Assembly (NCBI RefSeq): GCF_001675045.1
Contig: NZ_LYPA01000059.1
Coordinates: 692 to 62,819 of the forward strand
DNA length: 62,128 nt
Direction of reading: 5' to 3'
DNA from: Paenibacillus oryzae
Lineage (GTDB): Bacteria; Bacillota; Bacilli; Paenibacillales; Paenibacillaceae
The position numbers and the translations under genes were made by a program. The notes beneath the pieces were generated by a model. The model made no database searches. It had not been told where the DNA came from and saw nothing but the letters and a program-made list of their open reading frames with translations. Numbering within the stretch: the first letter of the stretch is position 1; the number at the start of each line of letters is the position of its first letter. Positions 38,835 to 48,124 of the stretch are shown here, piece by piece.

Positions 38835-40331
38835 ATGAAAAAAATAACAAACAAAATTATGCTGATTACTTATGCGGATAGCATGGGAAGCAACCTCAAG
38901 CAATTGCAGCAAAGTCTTGCGGAGCATTTTGAAGGCGTGATTGAAGGGGTGCATGTTCTGCCTTTTTTTCCTTCATCGGGGGACAGGGGGTTTGCGGTCA
39001 TTCATTACGACACGGTTGATCCGGAATTTGGCGACTGGGAGGACATCGTCAGCTTTGGAGAGCGTTATTACCTGATGGCGGACTTCATGATTAATCATGT
39101 ATCCATTCGAAGCGAAGAGTTCAGGGATTATATGGCCAATGGCGACGCTTCTCCGTATAAGGAAATGTTTGTGCATTGGAACGAGTTTTGGCCAAATGGC
39201 GAGCCGACGGAGGAAGAGCTGGATACGCTGTACCGGCGCAAAATGCAAGGCCCCTATAAGGAATTTACGCGTCAGGACGGCAAGACGGTCAAGCTGTGGA
39301 ATACCTTTTTTGAAGAGCAGGTCGATATTGACCCGTGGGCGCCGGCGACGCAGCAATATTATGAGCGGAATTTGGGAAGATTGGCGGAATATGTGCCCCT
39401 CATTCGTTTTGATGCTTTTGCATACGCTTCCAAAAAGCCTGGAACAAGCTGCTTTTTCGTCGAGCCGGAGGTTTGGGATGTGCTGGATATCGGCATGAAG
39501 CCGCTGGAGCGCCATGGAACGGAGATGCTGCCGGAAATCCATGAAAATTACAAAATCCAGATGAAAATGGCGGAACGGGGACATTGGGTATACGATTTTG
39601 CGCTGCCTATGCTAATGCTGCACGGCTTGATGACAGGCCGCACCGACCGGCTTGTGCACTGGATGAACATTTGTCCGCGCAAGCAGTTTACAACGCTGGA
39701 CACCCATGACGGAATTGGCGTAGTTGATGTAGCGGGATTGCTGGACAATGACGAAATTGATCTGGTCAGAGAACGGGTCAACGCCAAAACGGCCGATTTT
39801 CAGCAATACATCCAGCTGCCGTCAGGCATTATCAAAATGTCCGGGGAAAAGGCGAGACAATACCAGCTGATGAGCACCTATTATTCGGCGCTTAACGAAG
39901 AGGACGACGCTTACCTGCTGGCGCGGGTTGTTCAGCTCTTTGCGCCGGGCATTCCTCAGGTTTATTACGTCGGCTTGCTGGCAGGCGAAAACGATGTGGA
40001 GTCGCTCAAAGCCATTGGCGAAGCAAGAAGCCTCAATCGGCACAATTATACACTGGAGGAAATTGCCGAACGCGTGCAGCATCCTATGCTTCAGCAGCTA
40101 TACAGCATTATGCGGTTCCGCAACAGCTGCCCGGCCTTTGACGGGGAAATCCAGATTGATCAAAACACGGAAAACGGAAAGCTGGGCATCACATGGAGGC
40201 TTGACGAGCATTGGACCACGCTCAGGGCAGACTTCCAGAGCCGGGCGTTTCAAATTACAGGCGGCAAGGGCGACGAATCGCCACAGGTGTTGTTTCACAA
40301 TAACAGTCTGACGGGAGAGATGCAGTCATGA
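38835..40331 (+). CDS. Sucrose phosphorylase (GH13 subfamily 18)
   Basis: A 498-residue enzyme that phosphorolyses sucrose, or a close glucoside, to alpha-glucose 1-phosphate plus fructose. Catalytic residues are visible: nucleophile Asp in IRFDAFAYASKKPGTSCFF, acid/base Glu in LPEIHENY and stabiliser Asp in TLDTHDGIGVVD. YQLMSTYYSAL and PQVYYVGLLAGENDVESL match true sucrose phosphorylases, including the Gln used at the acceptor site. Related GH13_18 members act on sucrose 6'-phosphate, glucosylglycerol or glucosylglycerate, so the acceptor is not certain. No signal peptide. With the fructokinase at 49383 it makes a complete sucrose route. Confidence 0.9.
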   Translation: MKKITNKIMLITYADSMGSNLKQLQQSLAEHFEGVIEGVHVLPFFPSSGDRGFAVIHYDTVDPEFGDWEDIVSFGERYYLMADFMINHVSIRSEEFRDYMANGDASPYKEMFVHWNEFWPNGEPTEEELDTLYRRKMQGPYKEFTRQDGKTVKLWNTFFEEQVDIDPWAPATQQYYERNLGRLAEYVPLIRFDAFAYASKKPGTSCFFVEPEVWDVLDIGMKPLERHGTEMLPEIHENYKIQMKMAERGHWVYDFALPMLMLHGLMTGRTDRLVHWMNICPRKQFTTLDTHDGIGVVDVAGLLDNDEIDLVRERVNAKTADFQQYIQLPSGIIKMSGEKARQYQLMSTYYSALNEEDDAYLLARVVQLFAPGIPQVYYVGLLAGENDVESLKAIGEARSLNRHNYTLEEIAERVQHPMLQQLYSIMRFRNSCPAFDGEIQIDQNTENGKLGITWRLDEHWTTLRADFQSRAFQITGGKGDESPQVLFHNNSLTGEMQS

Positions 40332-41374
40332 GCTTTAGAAGCAGAGTGGATGCCGAATTGAGAGAAGGCCTGGACATATTGCCCGTTCTCAAGCTGCCGG
40401 ATGATCTTGATGAAGTCAGAAAATTCAGTCCGTTGCCGCGAGAAAAGGCTTCGGATGTTCGGGAAACCGACCTTTACATCCAAGGCGCCGGGGGCCAAAA
40501 TATGCTGCTCAAAAGGTTCGAGCCGGTTGAGCAGACGCCAGGCGAGCTTCTTCCGGCGGTGCTCTGGATTCACGGGGGAGGTTACATTTTGGGCCATCCC
40601 GAAGCGGAGGGGGCGCTTTGCGAGCAGTTTGTGCAGAAGGCCGGGTGTATTGTGTTTGCTCCGGATTACCGTCTGGCGCCCGAGCATCCCTATCCGGCCC
40701 CGCTTGAGGATTGTTATGCGGCGTTATCCCATATGGCGAACGAAGCGGAGTCGCTGGGTATTGATGCATCGCGGATAGCCATCGGAGGCGGAAGCGCCGG
40801 CGGCGGTTTGGCGGCGGCCCTTGCGTTGCTGGCAAGAGATAGAGGCGGCCCGTCCATCTGTTTTCAAATGCCGCTATATCCCATGCTTGATGACCGCAAT
40901 GAAGCGCCCTCCACCTACGAGGAGATGGACCCTGCCGTATGGAACCGGGAAAACAATCAGGCTGCATGGAGGATGTATCTTGGCGAGCATGGCGAGGGAA
41001 GCCCTTATGCCGCGCCGGGCCGCGCCGTTGATCTTAAGGGGCTTCCGCCCGCTTACCTGTGCGTAGGTCAGATGGATCTGTTCCGGGATGAAACGATTTC
41101 TTATGCCGCCCGGCTCGCGCAAGCGGATGTCGATGTTGAGCTTCATGTGCATCCCGGCTGCTATCATGCCAGCGAGCTTTTTATACCGGACGCTGCAATC
41201 AGCAGACGCGTTCGGCTGGAATATGTGGCTGCAATGGCAAGGGCGCTCGGCAAGAGCGGAACGACTGGAGGAGGTGATGCGCAAGAGCGCCATACCAGCA
41301 CCAGTGCAAGCGCCGCTATGAGCCAAACGATCAGCGCCAGCACCAGTGCCGGTACCGATAACAATCAGAATTAA
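40328..41374 (+). CDS. Alpha/beta hydrolase, HSL family, with low-complexity tail
   Basis: A 348-residue hormone-sensitive-lipase-type esterase. HGGGYILGHPEAEGALCEQF is the oxyanion motif, GGGSAGGGLAAALALL the nucleophile elbow (variant of GDSAGG), CVGQMDLFRDE the acid and GCYHASELF the base. The last 35 residues are a Ser/Thr/Ala-rich tail (TSTSASAAMSQTISASTSAG) with no fold. The ATG overlaps the sucrose phosphorylase stop by 4 bases, tying esterase and phosphorylase production together. Cytoplasmic. Confidence 0.88.
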   Translation: MSFRSRVDAELREGLDILPVLKLPDDLDEVRKFSPLPREKASDVRETDLYIQGAGGQNMLLKRFEPVEQTPGELLPAVLWIHGGGYILGHPEAEGALCEQFVQKAGCIVFAPDYRLAPEHPYPAPLEDCYAALSHMANEAESLGIDASRIAIGGGSAGGGLAAALALLARDRGGPSICFQMPLYPMLDDRNEAPSTYEEMDPAVWNRENNQAAWRMYLGEHGEGSPYAAPGRAVDLKGLPPAYLCVGQMDLFRDETISYAARLAQADVDVELHVHPGCYHASELFIPDAAISRRVRLEYVAAMARALGKSGTTGGGDAQERHTSTSASAAMSQTISASTSAGTDNNQN

Positions 41375-41429
41375 TGCAGGGGGTCGCGGGTTTATTGCTT
41401 GTCTCTAATTCAAAGGGGAGATAGAGGAA

Positions 41430-42281
41430 ATGGGCATACTAAGATTCAGCTATCGTTCCGAACTATTAAGCCTGACAACGAACATTACGGTTTGTTATCC
41501 CACCGCCAGCTTGACAACAAGCTTGGGCTATCAGGACCCGCATGCCGAGGTGAAGGGGAAAAAGGCGTACCGGCCCGGTATGAAATTTCAAACGGTCTAT
41601 CTGCTTCATGGAGGCGGCGAAGACGATACGGTTCCGTATCGGTATACGCAGCTGGAGCAATTCGCGGAGCGCAATATGGTGATGCTTGTGTCTCCTTCGG
41701 TGAATGACAGCTTGTACGCCAATACGAAATACGGCTTCAAGTACTTCGATTATGTTACGCAGGAGCTGCCCGTGGTCGTACAATCGCTTTTTGCATCCGC
41801 GCCGGGCAGAAGCAACACCTTCGCGGTAGGATTGGCAATGGGAGGCAATGGAGCGCTAGCGCTAGGCTTGAAGCGCCCGGATCTATATGAGGCCGTGGTG
41901 GACCTGTCCGGCGGGATCGGCATGACGCTGGATCGCGTGGGCTACATGGAAAGCCTGGACTGGGAGTTCCCGATTGTCCGAAATACCCTTCCGGGCAAGG
42001 ATGAATACGCCGGCTCGGAGCATGATCTTCGCAGCTGCGCGGAGGAGATTATAGCCGGGGGCAAGCAAGCGCCAGCCTTTTTTATCGGAGTTGGCAGCGA
42101 GGATTTCATTCGGGATCGCGTTTATAACGATTACAGGGTATTGGACGAGCTGGGACTAAACGTCAGCTATGAAGAAGCGCCGGGTCTGGGGCATGACTAC
42201 GGGTTCTGGAATCTCTATCTCGACAAGGCTCTCAGCACATGGCTTCCTCTCAAGAGAACACCGATTTACGGAGACGAGTAA
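41430..42281 (+). CDS. Esterase-D-like protein lacking the nucleophile Ser (copy 3)
   Basis: A 283-residue protein of the same family as those at 34485 and 36835. The fold motifs are kept: YLLHGGGEDDTVPYRYTQLEQFA, acid region VGSEDF and base GLGHDYGFWNL. The nucleophile elbow however reads GLAMGGNG: the codon at 41835-41837 is GCA, so residue 136 is Ala where the paralogues have Ser. It should be unable to form an acyl-enzyme. It may bind the substrate or act as a non-catalytic partner. GGGGAG gives the start, and the reading frame is intact, so it is not an ordinary pseudogene. Confidence 0.88.
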   Translation: MGILRFSYRSELLSLTTNITVCYPTASLTTSLGYQDPHAEVKGKKAYRPGMKFQTVYLLHGGGEDDTVPYRYTQLEQFAERNMVMLVSPSVNDSLYANTKYGFKYFDYVTQELPVVVQSLFASAPGRSNTFAVGLAMGGNGALALGLKRPDLYEAVVDLSGGIGMTLDRVGYMESLDWEFPIVRNTLPGKDEYAGSEHDLRSCAEEIIAGGKQAPAFFIGVGSEDFIRDRVYNDYRVLDELGLNVSYEEAPGLGHDYGFWNLYLDKALSTWLPLKRTPIYGDE

Positions 42282-42319
42282 ACCAATCTCAAGCACAAAC
42301 AACAAGGGGGATAAACGGC

Positions 42320-43816
42320 ATGTTGAAAAAGAGCGTTAGTATATTGTCCATTCTGGCATTGTCGCTTACTATGCTGGCCGCTTGCGGCAAGGATAATACA
42401 AGCACGACTCCGGGGCAAACCGCATCCGAGGAGCCGTACACAGTTAACTTTGCTTATCATGCGCCAAAAGAAGGCAATCAGACCGAAGTAAATGCTCTCA
42501 TCAACGAACTGACAATGAAAGAATTAAATATGAAAGTCAACTTAATGCCAATTACATGGGACACCTATAATTCCAAAATGCCCATGATGCTGGCCGCGCA
42601 GGAGCCTATCGACATCTCCTTTGTGTTTGCCTTCAGTCTGCCAAGCTTTATTGATCAGGGGTATATTGTGGATGGCTCCGACTACGAGGAATATACAAAG
42701 GATCTTTACAAGGTGCTGGGCGATGATTTGCAAGGCGGCTATATCGGCGACATGCTGGCCGGCTTCCCCATGATGAACGTTCGAGGCACGCCGTCGGGCA
42801 TCTTCGTTCGCAAGGATATTTTTGAGGAGCTGGGCTACAAGGCTTCGGACTTCAGCGTTACGACAGACGATATGTCCAGCTTTAAGCAAATTACGGACCT
42901 GTTTGCCAAGGTTAAGGAGAAATATCCCGATATGACGCCGTTTGACGGCTTCCGTACCTTTGGCCTCAATACCATTACGTACGTGGACGGAATGGGAGAC
43001 AACTTCGGCGTTCTCGAAAACTATGGTCAAGCAGATAAAGTAACCAATTATTATGAATCCGAGCAGTTCAAGCAATTTGCGCTGCTGAACCGCGAATGGT
43101 TTACTAAAGGGCTTTCGTCCAAGGATATTGCCGTAGACAAGGAGCTTGGACAAGCCAAGATGAAAGCGGGAAAAACATTTGCTTTCTTCGCCTCCTACGG
43201 CGCAAACGCCATTACGGACGTTAAATCGCAAACCGGGTACGACACGGTGCTGATTCCGGTGTCGAGCAAGATGAAATCCACAACAGCCGTTAACGGTGCA
43301 TTAAACGTTGTGCTTAACACCTCTGCGGATAAGGCAAAAGCATTCCAGTTCCTGAACTGGGCATACAACAGCAAGGAGTTTAACGATTTGCTCAATTGGG
43401 GCGTGCCGGGCAAGGACTGGGTCGTTAATGCGGACGGTCAAGCCGATTATCCCGAAGGCGTCGACGCAACTAATGTCAATTATCATTCCGACTACGGCTT
43501 TATTTATCCCAATCAATATTTGATGACGCCATGGGCGGGCAGCCCTAAAGACATCTGGGAAAAATACAAGGCCTTTAGCGACGACGCGATCGTATCCCGC
43601 GCCTTCGGCTTTACCTTCGATTCCTCGTCGGTTGCGATGGAGCAATCCCAGCTGGCGGCTGTATTGGCCAAATATGAAAACGCCATCTCGTTTGGAGCAG
43701 TTGACCCTGAGCCTACGCTGAAGCAGCTGAACGACGAATTGCACAATGCAGGCCTGCAGACGGTTATGGATGAAAAACAAAAGCAGCTGGACGCTTGGCT
43801 GTCCAAACAGAAGTAG
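42320..43816 (+). CDS. Extracellular solute-binding lipoprotein (sugar ABC transporter)
   Basis: A 498-residue LplA-like family 1 binding protein. The signal peptide ends in the lipobox MLAACG (Cys about 21), followed by YTVNFAYHAPKEGNQTEVNAL and the DPEPTLKQLNDELHNAG C-terminus typical of Paenibacillus oligosaccharide-binding proteins. AAGGGGG before 42320 sets the start; the frame from 42239 would overlap the previous gene without a signal peptide. It should bind the island's substrate outside the membrane. A 185-bp palindromic repeat separates it from the permease genes. Confidence 0.92.
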   Translation: MLKKSVSILSILALSLTMLAACGKDNTSTTPGQTASEEPYTVNFAYHAPKEGNQTEVNALINELTMKELNMKVNLMPITWDTYNSKMPMMLAAQEPIDISFVFAFSLPSFIDQGYIVDGSDYEEYTKDLYKVLGDDLQGGYIGDMLAGFPMMNVRGTPSGIFVRKDIFEELGYKASDFSVTTDDMSSFKQITDLFAKVKEKYPDMTPFDGFRTFGLNTITYVDGMGDNFGVLENYGQADKVTNYYESEQFKQFALLNREWFTKGLSSKDIAVDKELGQAKMKAGKTFAFFASYGANAITDVKSQTGYDTVLIPVSSKMKSTTAVNGALNVVLNTSADKAKAFQFLNWAYNSKEFNDLLNWGVPGKDWVVNADGQADYPEGVDATNVNYHSDYGFIYPNQYLMTPWAGSPKDIWEKYKAFSDDAIVSRAFGFTFDSSSVAMEQSQLAAVLAKYENAISFGAVDPEPTLKQLNDELHNAGLQTVMDEKQKQLDAWLSKQK

Positions 43817-43833
43817 CCAGCGTTTCGGAAGCG

Positions 43834-44018
43834 TCTGTCCGAAAAATCAAACGGAACGAATAAATATTTAGCAGCGAGTACCGGAGGGAAAGGGTGTCTT
43901 GAGGGCGAGTAGGATCAAAAAAAGCGGACAAAAATGTTTGAGCTTCCAAGACACCCTTTTCCGGTAGGGACCGGTTTTGCTGAATAAGTATTCTCCGTAA
44001 CAAACTTTTCGGACAGCC
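43834..44018. repeat. Dispersed palindromic repeat, copy 2 (about 185 bp)
   Basis: The ends CTGTCCGAAAA and CTTTTCGGACAG are inverted repeats, and an inner pair AAGGGTGTCTTG/CAAGACACCCTT encloses a central unpaired part. Homologous to 3452-3592. It lies inside the sugar transporter operon, 17 bases after the binding-protein stop codon and 36 bases before the first permease. Confidence 0.8.
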
Positions 44019-44054
44019 CCTTCCCGATGATGGATAGGAAAGGAACTGACCTAT

Positions 44055-44969
44055 ATGAACAAAGGAAGCCTTTTAAAGAGATTAAAACCTTTCTTGCCGC
44101 TTTATTTGATGATGATTCCTTGCGCGGTTTATCTCATTGTCAATAACTACATCCCGATGGTGGGCATTATTTCTGCATTCAAATCGTTTAAAGCGACGGA
44201 AGGGCTGCTGGGAAGTCCGTGGGTAGGCTGGAAAAACTTTGAGTTCCTGCTTCGGACAAGCGACATCGGCGTTATTATTCGAAATACGCTGCTCTATAAT
44301 GCGGCGTTTATATTGGTGAACAACCTCGTCGGCATCGTATTAGCGATTCTAATAACCGGCGTCAGGAACAATAAGATGAAAAAGGTATATCAAAGCTCTG
44401 TATTGCTTCCTTTTACGATGTCGATGGTTGTAATCAGCTATGTCGTTTTTGCGTTTCTAAGCCAGCAGAACGGATTGCTCAACAACAGCATCTTTCAAAA
44501 TAATCCCGTGGAATGGTACAGCGATACAACGTGGTGGCCTCTTATTTTGACCCTGGTGCAGTGCTGGAAGTATGTCGGGTATGGCGCTTTGATCTATATT
44601 GCCGGCATATCTGTCATTGACCGTTCGTTGTATGAAGCGGGAGCCATTGACGGAGCGGGCACCTGGAAGCAAATGACCCATATTACGCTCCCGGCTTTGG
44701 TGCCGTCTATTATTACGCTGTTCCTGCTGAGCATCGGCAGAATCTTTTATTCGGATTTCGGATTATTCTATTTAATCCCGCAAAATTCCGGCATGCTGTT
44801 TAATGTAACAGCTACGGTGGACACGTACGTGTATAGCGCATTGATGTCGCCAGGCGGCATCGGCCGTTCAGCCGCAGCGGGTCTGGTGCAGGCAATGGTC
44901 GGCTTTGGCCTTGTCTTGCTGGTTAACGCCATTGTTCGCAAATTCAGCGCAAAAGACGCTATTTTCTAA
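44055..44969 (+). CDS. Sugar ABC transporter permease (LplB-like)
   Basis: A 304-residue membrane protein with about six transmembrane segments, starting with KPFLPLYLMMIPCAVYLIVNNYIPM. The EAA loop that contacts the ATPase reads YEAGAIDGAGTWKQMTHITLPAL. AGGAAAGG gives the start. It forms the heterodimeric channel with the protein at 44994. As usual for this family, no ATPase is encoded nearby; a shared MsmX-type ATPase elsewhere would drive it. Confidence 0.92.
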   Translation: MNKGSLLKRLKPFLPLYLMMIPCAVYLIVNNYIPMVGIISAFKSFKATEGLLGSPWVGWKNFEFLLRTSDIGVIIRNTLLYNAAFILVNNLVGIVLAILITGVRNNKMKKVYQSSVLLPFTMSMVVISYVVFAFLSQQNGLLNNSIFQNNPVEWYSDTTWWPLILTLVQCWKYVGYGALIYIAGISVIDRSLYEAGAIDGAGTWKQMTHITLPALVPSIITLFLLSIGRIFYSDFGLFYLIPQNSGMLFNVTATVDTYVYSALMSPGGIGRSAAAGLVQAMVGFGLVLLVNAIVRKFSAKDAIF

Positions 44970-44993
44970 AGAAGGTATGAGGGGGCGGAGGCC

Positions 44994-45869
44994 ATGACCT
45001 ACAACAAAACGCACCAGACGGTATCCCATATCCTGTTGCTGCTTGTTACGCTGGCTATGATCATTCCTTTGCTGCTGCTGTTTATTTCATCCGTGACGGA
45101 TGAGAAGGCGCTTGTTGCAAACGGGTATTCATTTTTTCCGGAAAAGCTCAGTTTAAACGCATACGGATATATATCAACCAATTCAGGCACGATTTTTAAA
45201 GCATACGGCATTACGATCATTGCAACGGCGATTGGTACGGCCGTCGGAGTGCTCATTACGGCAATGATGGGGTTTGCGTTGTCCATCAAAGGTTTGCCGG
45301 GCAAAAACGCCATCAGCTTTTTCGTCTATTTCACTATGCTGTTTAATGGAGGTTTGGTCCCTTCCTATATTATGTGGACAAGCCTCGGGACGGTAAACAC
45401 GATTTGGGCTTACGTCGTCCCGTTTTTGCTAACGAATGCATTCAGCATTATTTTGATACGATCTTATTTTGCATCCAACATTCCAAACGAACTGTATGAT
45501 TCCGCCAAAATCGACGGAGCGGGATTTTTCCGGATATTTATGGTCATTGGCATGCCGCTGGGCAAACCCATCCTTGTTACGATCGGTTTGTTCTCCTGTC
45601 TGAATTATTGGAACGACTGGCAAAACGGCTTGTATTTTATTACCGATCCCGACATGCTCAGCATTCAGGCGCTCCTGAACAAAATGAACCAGAATTTGCA
45701 GGCGGTCATTACCTATACCAGCACAAGCTCCAGCAGCACGGCAACCTTGCCGCATGTGTCCATTAGAATGGCGATAGCATTTGTGGCTATATTGCCTATT
45801 TTGGTCATGTATCCGTTCCTGCAGAAATATTTTGCAAGCGGCATTATGGGCGGGGCGGTCAAAGGGTAA
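44994..45869 (+). CDS. Sugar ABC transporter permease (LplC-like)
   Basis: A 291-residue inner-membrane permease, about six segments. The EAA loop is YDSAKIDGAGFFRIFMVIGMPLGKP, and SLNAYGYISTNSGTIFKAYGITIIAT is typical of the LplC/YtcP group. GGGGGCGGAGG precedes the ATG. Partner of the permease at 44055. Confidence 0.92.
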   Translation: MTYNKTHQTVSHILLLLVTLAMIIPLLLLFISSVTDEKALVANGYSFFPEKLSLNAYGYISTNSGTIFKAYGITIIATAIGTAVGVLITAMMGFALSIKGLPGKNAISFFVYFTMLFNGGLVPSYIMWTSLGTVNTIWAYVVPFLLTNAFSIILIRSYFASNIPNELYDSAKIDGAGFFRIFMVIGMPLGKPILVTIGLFSCLNYWNDWQNGLYFITDPDMLSIQALLNKMNQNLQAVITYTSTSSSSTATLPHVSIRMAIAFVAILPILVMYPFLQKYFASGIMGGAVKG

Positions 45870-45902
45870 CGAATGAGAGATGAGCGGAGGGGACGTTGAA
45901 GC

Positions 45903-47396
45903 ATGGGTGAGACTGAAAAAGGGATCGCAGGAAGCGTTTATATTCCGCCGGGCACGCCTAACGAGGCAAACCGGGATTATTTGCCGGAAGCCATCAAAGG
46001 CTCGGATATGGTCGTTAATGAAAACGGGAACAATTCCTTGCCTTATCCAAAAAGGCTTAAGGAATATACAGCGGTTGTGGATGGAGAAACGGCGAGCACC
46101 TGGTATGAATATATCCCGTCCTCCTATGACGGAACGAGCAAGGTACCGCTTGTTGTTTCCCTGCATGGCGGGTTGATGACCGGCTGGGGACAAGCCATTT
46201 ATTCATCCTGGACGCTGGTGGCGGAGCGGGAAGGGTTTATCGTTTTGTTTCCCAATGCCAGCGAGCGGCGGGTCTGGATGGTGGAATGCGAGAAAAAAAC
46301 GCTTGAGCTTTTTGGCAAGCCGAACCCGGAGGGGTTTTATCTTCACACGCCGCCGGAAAACCCGGATGAAAACCGCGACATGAAGGTAATCAGGACGCTT
46401 ATCGCTCATATGGGCCAAAAATGCAGCATCGACGAACATCGTATTTTTATCCATGGGATGTCCATGGGGGATATTATGGCAAGCCAATTGGCCCGGCATT
46501 ACGGGAGCTTGTTTGCCGGAGCGGCTGGCTCGGCGGGCCTCACTTGGCCGGAGGTAATCTGGGATGCCAACGGCGAGCCCATTAACGGCTCAGGGCCTCT
46601 TGCGGTATGGCAAGCGCGCATGGAGCATGACAGCGTGCCGCTGCACGATAATGAAACGGGCCAGTTTGTTGAGCGTAACCGGGAATATTGGAAGCGGGTA
46701 AACGGCTGTTTGGAGTTGCCGGAGATTCGTATCGAGGGCGAAAATAATTTTGCCTTCTATAAAGGAAAACACGCTGATTATGTGTATCATGAAATCAAAA
46801 ATCGGGACCACGGACAAACCTTCGACGATGCGGAGCTGGTTTGGGATTATCTTTTTTCCGGAGTGCGGCGGGATGATTCGGGGAAACCGTCCGGCAGCGA
46901 GCCGCACATGGAGAGGCGCGGGGACAAGTGGGCAATCGCGCTGGCCAGCGGCAGCGACAAAGCTTATGTGCATAACCGCCTGATGTCTATTGGCGGACCG
47001 GTTTTTAAGCATCAAAAGCTCAAATATCATGGCTTAAACGGCGATTCCATTGTGCGCGGCGACTATTTTATGACGCCCGTGTCCTTTGTTGCTTCATTGC
47101 TGGAAGGAACGGTCCACGTATCGCAGGAAGGGCGTTCGACAGAAATACGGCTGGCTGACGGGGGCAGCTTTCAATTTGCGCAAGGCAGCATAGGCTGCGT
47201 AGCCGGAAACCGGGTCGAAGCGATGTTTTGCGAGGCTGTCTACCGCAATGGAGAGCTGTATATTCCGATTGAGTGGATATTCCAGCGTCATTATAACCGT
47301 CATGCTTCTTCTTGCGGCGACGTGCTCTATCTGACCGATCATTATGCACAATTATCTCGCTATATGGCGGAGCTGATACGCGACGAGATTTTGTAA
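45903..47396 (+). CDS. Two-domain hydrolase with intracellular stalk domain (copy 2)
   Basis: A 497-residue paralogue of 35357-36835, similar along its whole length, including the shared N-terminal segment RDYLPEAIKGSDMVVNENGN. Hydrolase motifs: PLVVSLHGGLMTGWGQAIYSSW, FIHGMSMGDIMASQL and KNRDHGQTFDDAELVWDYL. The C-terminal stalk domain spans roughly residues 340-497 (KAYVHNRLMSIGGPV, DYFMTPVSFVASLLEG, GELYIPIEWIFQRHYNRH). No signal peptide. The two copies lie at opposite ends of the transporter/phosphorylase part, so the island contains an old duplication. Confidence 0.82.
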   Translation: MGETEKGIAGSVYIPPGTPNEANRDYLPEAIKGSDMVVNENGNNSLPYPKRLKEYTAVVDGETASTWYEYIPSSYDGTSKVPLVVSLHGGLMTGWGQAIYSSWTLVAEREGFIVLFPNASERRVWMVECEKKTLELFGKPNPEGFYLHTPPENPDENRDMKVIRTLIAHMGQKCSIDEHRIFIHGMSMGDIMASQLARHYGSLFAGAAGSAGLTWPEVIWDANGEPINGSGPLAVWQARMEHDSVPLHDNETGQFVERNREYWKRVNGCLELPEIRIEGENNFAFYKGKHADYVYHEIKNRDHGQTFDDAELVWDYLFSGVRRDDSGKPSGSEPHMERRGDKWAIALASGSDKAYVHNRLMSIGGPVFKHQKLKYHGLNGDSIVRGDYFMTPVSFVASLLEGTVHVSQEGRSTEIRLADGGSFQFAQGSIGCVAGNRVEAMFCEAVYRNGELYIPIEWIFQRHYNRHASSCGDVLYLTDHYAQLSRYMAELIRDEIL

Positions 47397-47409
47397 AGGA
47401 GCGCTTGTT

Positions 47410-48084
47410 ATGGAAGAATCAAAAACGAATCAAGGGCAAGAAAACCCCGAGGCTGATAAGCTAAAGCAGCTGGGGGCGATGATGCAGGAGCGCAGATTAA
47501 ACAATTACATCGACTTAAACCGTTTGGCGCAAAAAAACGGCGTGGTATTTGCCGGCGATTCCATCACCGAGCATTTTCCCGTTCATGAATTGCTTGTTTC
47601 CAAAAAGCCGGTCTACAACCGGGGAATAAGCGGGTATACGACTCAGGACATGCTTCGCGGCATTAAGCATCTTGTATTGGAGCTGGAGCCTTCGCAGGTC
47701 ATTCTGCTCATTGGCACAAACGATTTGGGAGAGGGAGTGCTCTGGCAGGAGGTTGTTAAACGGATCGCCGCTTTGTGCTCCGCCATCCGGGACGGCGTGC
47801 CGAATGCCGAGCTGACCGTGCTGTCTCTGTATCCCGTTAATGCTGAGCGTGAGCGCGATATGCCGTTTCCGGTTGTGCGCACACGCACCAATGAAGATAT
47901 CAGAGCTATAAACGAGGGAATAAGAGAGCTTTCGGCGGGGCTTACCATTCACTATCTGGATGTATACGAGCTTTTATGTGACGGGAATGGATGGTTAAGG
48001 GCTGAATATACGTATGACGGACTGCATCTGGGCGTGTCCGGCTACGAAGCAATCAGACCGCAAATTCAAAAGCTGATGAAATGA
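47410..48084 (+). CDS. SGNH/GDSL hydrolase
   Basis: A 224-residue cytoplasmic esterase of the SGNH superfamily. Block I FAGDSITEHF carries the nucleophile Ser, block II is NRGISGY, block III LLIGTNDLG and block V DGLHLGVSGYE with the Asp-x-x-His pair. AAGGAG precedes the ATG and the gene is 13 bases after its neighbour. Such enzymes often remove acetyl or other acyl groups from carbohydrates, in line with the other hydrolases here. Confidence 0.9.
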   Translation: MEESKTNQGQENPEADKLKQLGAMMQERRLNNYIDLNRLAQKNGVVFAGDSITEHFPVHELLVSKKPVYNRGISGYTTQDMLRGIKHLVLELEPSQVILLIGTNDLGEGVLWQEVVKRIAALCSAIRDGVPNAELTVLSLYPVNAERERDMPFPVVRTRTNEDIRAINEGIRELSAGLTIHYLDVYELLCDGNGWLRAEYTYDGLHLGVSGYEAIRPQIQKLMK

Positions 48085-48124
48085 CGAGCCTGCTTGGAAA
48101 TATGAGTATTAAGGGGCAACAAGC

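Noticed and set aside
41430..42281. Third esterase copy as a decaying pseudogene
   Set aside because: The frame, the other catalytic positions and a good ribosome binding site are intact; only the nucleophile is changed.
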